A DNA stretch of 64,000 bases from Sulfuricurvum sp. (lineage in GTDB: Bacteria; Campylobacterota; Campylobacteria; Campylobacterales; Sulfurimonadaceae): positions 248,001 to 312,000 of the forward strand of contig JAQTLL010000004.1 of NCBI GenBank assembly GCA_028714915.1. The letters are read 5' to 3'. Of this stretch, positions 62,893 to 64,000 are shown piece after piece; position 1 is the first letter of the stretch; each line of letters starts with the position of its first letter. The position numbers and the translations under genes were made by a program. Below the pieces are notes generated by a model. The model did no database searches. It saw nothing but the letters and a program-made list of their open reading frames with translations, and was not told the DNA's origin.

Positions 62893-64000
62893 ATGGAGAC
62901 AATAAAAAACTATATCAACAAAATAGAAGGACATTTTGGTTGGTTAATTACCATAATTATATCACTTTCTATTATTAGCTATTTACTGGGGCTATACCTA
63001 AGTACCTTTAAGATTCAAGTAATCGAATCTTTAGCTTCCCTTTTCAAAATGCTTGGTTCCGCTGGAGTAACCGCTGCAATTTTTCAAGTGATAATCAAAT
63101 CTACTGCTTTTATGAATGTTTTAAAAGATACACTTGATGTAGATCAGAGAAATTGGAGAAAATATAGTGACAATAAAATCAAAGATGTTCTCAAGGCTAT
63201 ACAGGAAGCAAAGAATTTTGTTAGCATATCTTACAATGATGATAAGACAGTTTCAATTAAATTAGCAAAAAAAGCTTTAATAACGCAACAAAAAGAAGTT
63301 AATAAAATATTAGCATCTGATAGAACACTAGAACAAAGTAATATTTTGGAAAAAAATTACTTTGTAGAGGAAAGTAGAATAACTCAAACTATTGTTAAAA
63401 ATGGTAGTGAAATTAGTACTTTTGAACTTGATATTAGATTTTTTAAAAAGGGAAAGTTTGTTTTTAGAACAGAAACTTGGACTGAGAGCCAAAATATCAA
63501 ATACCCAAAATTTGAGTATTTTAAAAATAATGGTCCTGATAAAAGATTTTCTGATTATTCTTTTTCTTCAATATATTTTAATTTAACCAAAAAAGGCAAG
63601 CCAGTACAAGAAAATAGATATGCTCCTCTTAACGTGATAGATAGTGACTATGATGATGAAAAAGGTTTTAAAGTATGCTTCACAATAGATGATACTTTTG
63701 ATGAAAATGATTTTTTAACCTTATCTTTTTCAACCACTACAAAAGATACATACAGTGATGAAAATATTCAACGAATCAAAGATAATATTGACCCTAAACC
63801 TTACTCGACTACAGTTGCTCCGGTAGGTGTGCGTATAATAACAATTCAAGAAGAAGTATATGGGAATGGTATAGATAAATCTAAAATTAGGCCAACATTA
63901 AACATAGATAGTGATACTATTGATCCTACAATTGAAACTCAATCTATATTTTATAAAAAATATCAATGGACGATATACTATAAAGATCATCAATATGAAA
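62893..64000 (+). CDS. Two-TM membrane protein with large beta-rich domain, unknown function (partial, runs off the right end)
   Basis: The frame from the ATG at 62893 stays open to the window end (369 codons). Two hydrophobic segments (about 16-38, GWLITIIISLSIISYLLGLYL, and 47-72) form a hairpin, followed by a helical linker (about 75-150) and a polar, aromatic, strand-rich region without known motifs. Layout is like membrane-anchored effectors or sensors with an N-terminal two-TM unit and cytoplasmic beta domain. The low-GC codon use and lack of relation to neighbours suggest horizontally acquired DNA. I do not recognise the family. Confidence 0.7.
   Translation, partial: METIKNYINKIEGHFGWLITIIISLSIISYLLGLYLSTFKIQVIESLASLFKMLGSAGVTAAIFQVIIKSTAFMNVLKDTLDVDQRNWRKYSDNKIKDVLKAIQEAKNFVSISYNDDKTVSIKLAKKALITQQKEVNKILASDRTLEQSNILEKNYFVEESRITQTIVKNGSEISTFELDIRFFKKGKFVFRTETWTESQNIKYPKFEYFKNNGPDKRFSDYSFSSIYFNLTKKGKPVQENRYAPLNVIDSDYDDEKGFKVCFTIDDTFDENDFLTLSFSTTTKDTYSDENIQRIKDNIDPKPYSTTVAPVGVRIITIQEEVYGNGIDKSKIRPTLNIDSDTIDPTIETQSIFYKKYQWTIYYKDHQYE

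Noticed and set aside
1..64000. tRNA, rRNA, CRISPR arrays and insertion sequences
   Set aside because: Reading the gaps on both strands showed no cloverleaf with CCA-type end, no regularly spaced direct repeats and no transposase frame. Very short or divergent examples could be missed without computation.

Overview
The window comes from a chromosome of the phylum Campylobacterota (former Epsilonproteobacteria). A free-living sulfur or hydrogen oxidiser of the Sulfurimonas/Sulfuricurvum type is the best guess. The evidence is: a spc-type ribosomal operon without L30 and adk; the order rpsB-tsf-lolD-fliR-chePep-gmk-tatA-argS known from Campylobacter and Helicobacter; a nuo operon with an aberrant NuoE/NuoF region followed by the flagellar gene pflA; and lineage-typical families (DUF2393, DUF3373 porin, FlaC-like flagellin). 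The genus is inferred, since no rRNA is present.

Layout. 1-5.3 kb: end of rplX, rplE-rpsN-rpsH-rplF-rplR-rpsE-rplO-secY-map-infA. 5.3-16.1 kb: housekeeping genes (Sel1/SH3 protein, upp, ppnP, CvfB-like S1 protein, SDR, a lone Cys-type formate dehydrogenase-like molybdoenzyme, YraN, trxA, trxB, dapB, purF, radical SAM protein). 16.1-19.9 kb: minus-strand block ilvE / SPFH protein-hisIE-two DUF2393 proteins. 20-24.5 kb: small periplasmic protein, truncated-haemoglobin-like protein, aldehyde dehydrogenase, bcp, DUF3373 porin. 24.5-32.7 kb: translation, flagellar, chemotaxis and Tat block. 32.7-42.5 kb: flaC-like gene, aguB, J-domain protein, aldo/keto reductase, lipoprotein, nfo, and a translationally coupled fadL / acyl-CoA ligase / AAA ATPase set. 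42.8-60.2 kb: complete complex I operon nuoA-N. 60.2-62.6 kb: pflA. 62.6-64 kb: AT-rich accessory DNA with a possible gene remnant and the start of a two-TM protein that runs off the window.

Main points of interest. (1) A dispersed structured element occurs at least three times (about 12.86, 18.90 and 26.68 kb), with a conserved hairpin, a conserved GCTAYG junction and a second hairpin showing compensatory changes. The third copy overlaps a strong intrinsic terminator in a mutually exclusive way, as in an attenuator. I do not recognise it as a known RNA class. (2) Complex I has a 76-residue E-like subunit, a NuoF-C-terminal-like/GltD-like fusion lacking one expected cluster cysteine, and two tandem full-length NuoG paralogues, which suggests a non-standard electron input module. 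(3) The right edge opens into a probable accessory island.

How the genes work together. Many genes serve protein synthesis and export (ribosomal proteins, SecY, Map, IF-1, EF-Ts, ArgS, TatA). Complex I supplies the proton motive force that drives the flagellum, whose motor disk (PflA), export gate (FliR), chemotaxis pole protein (ChePep) and secreted flagellin (FlaC-like) are also encoded here. No CRISPR array, insertion sequence, tRNA or rRNA was seen.
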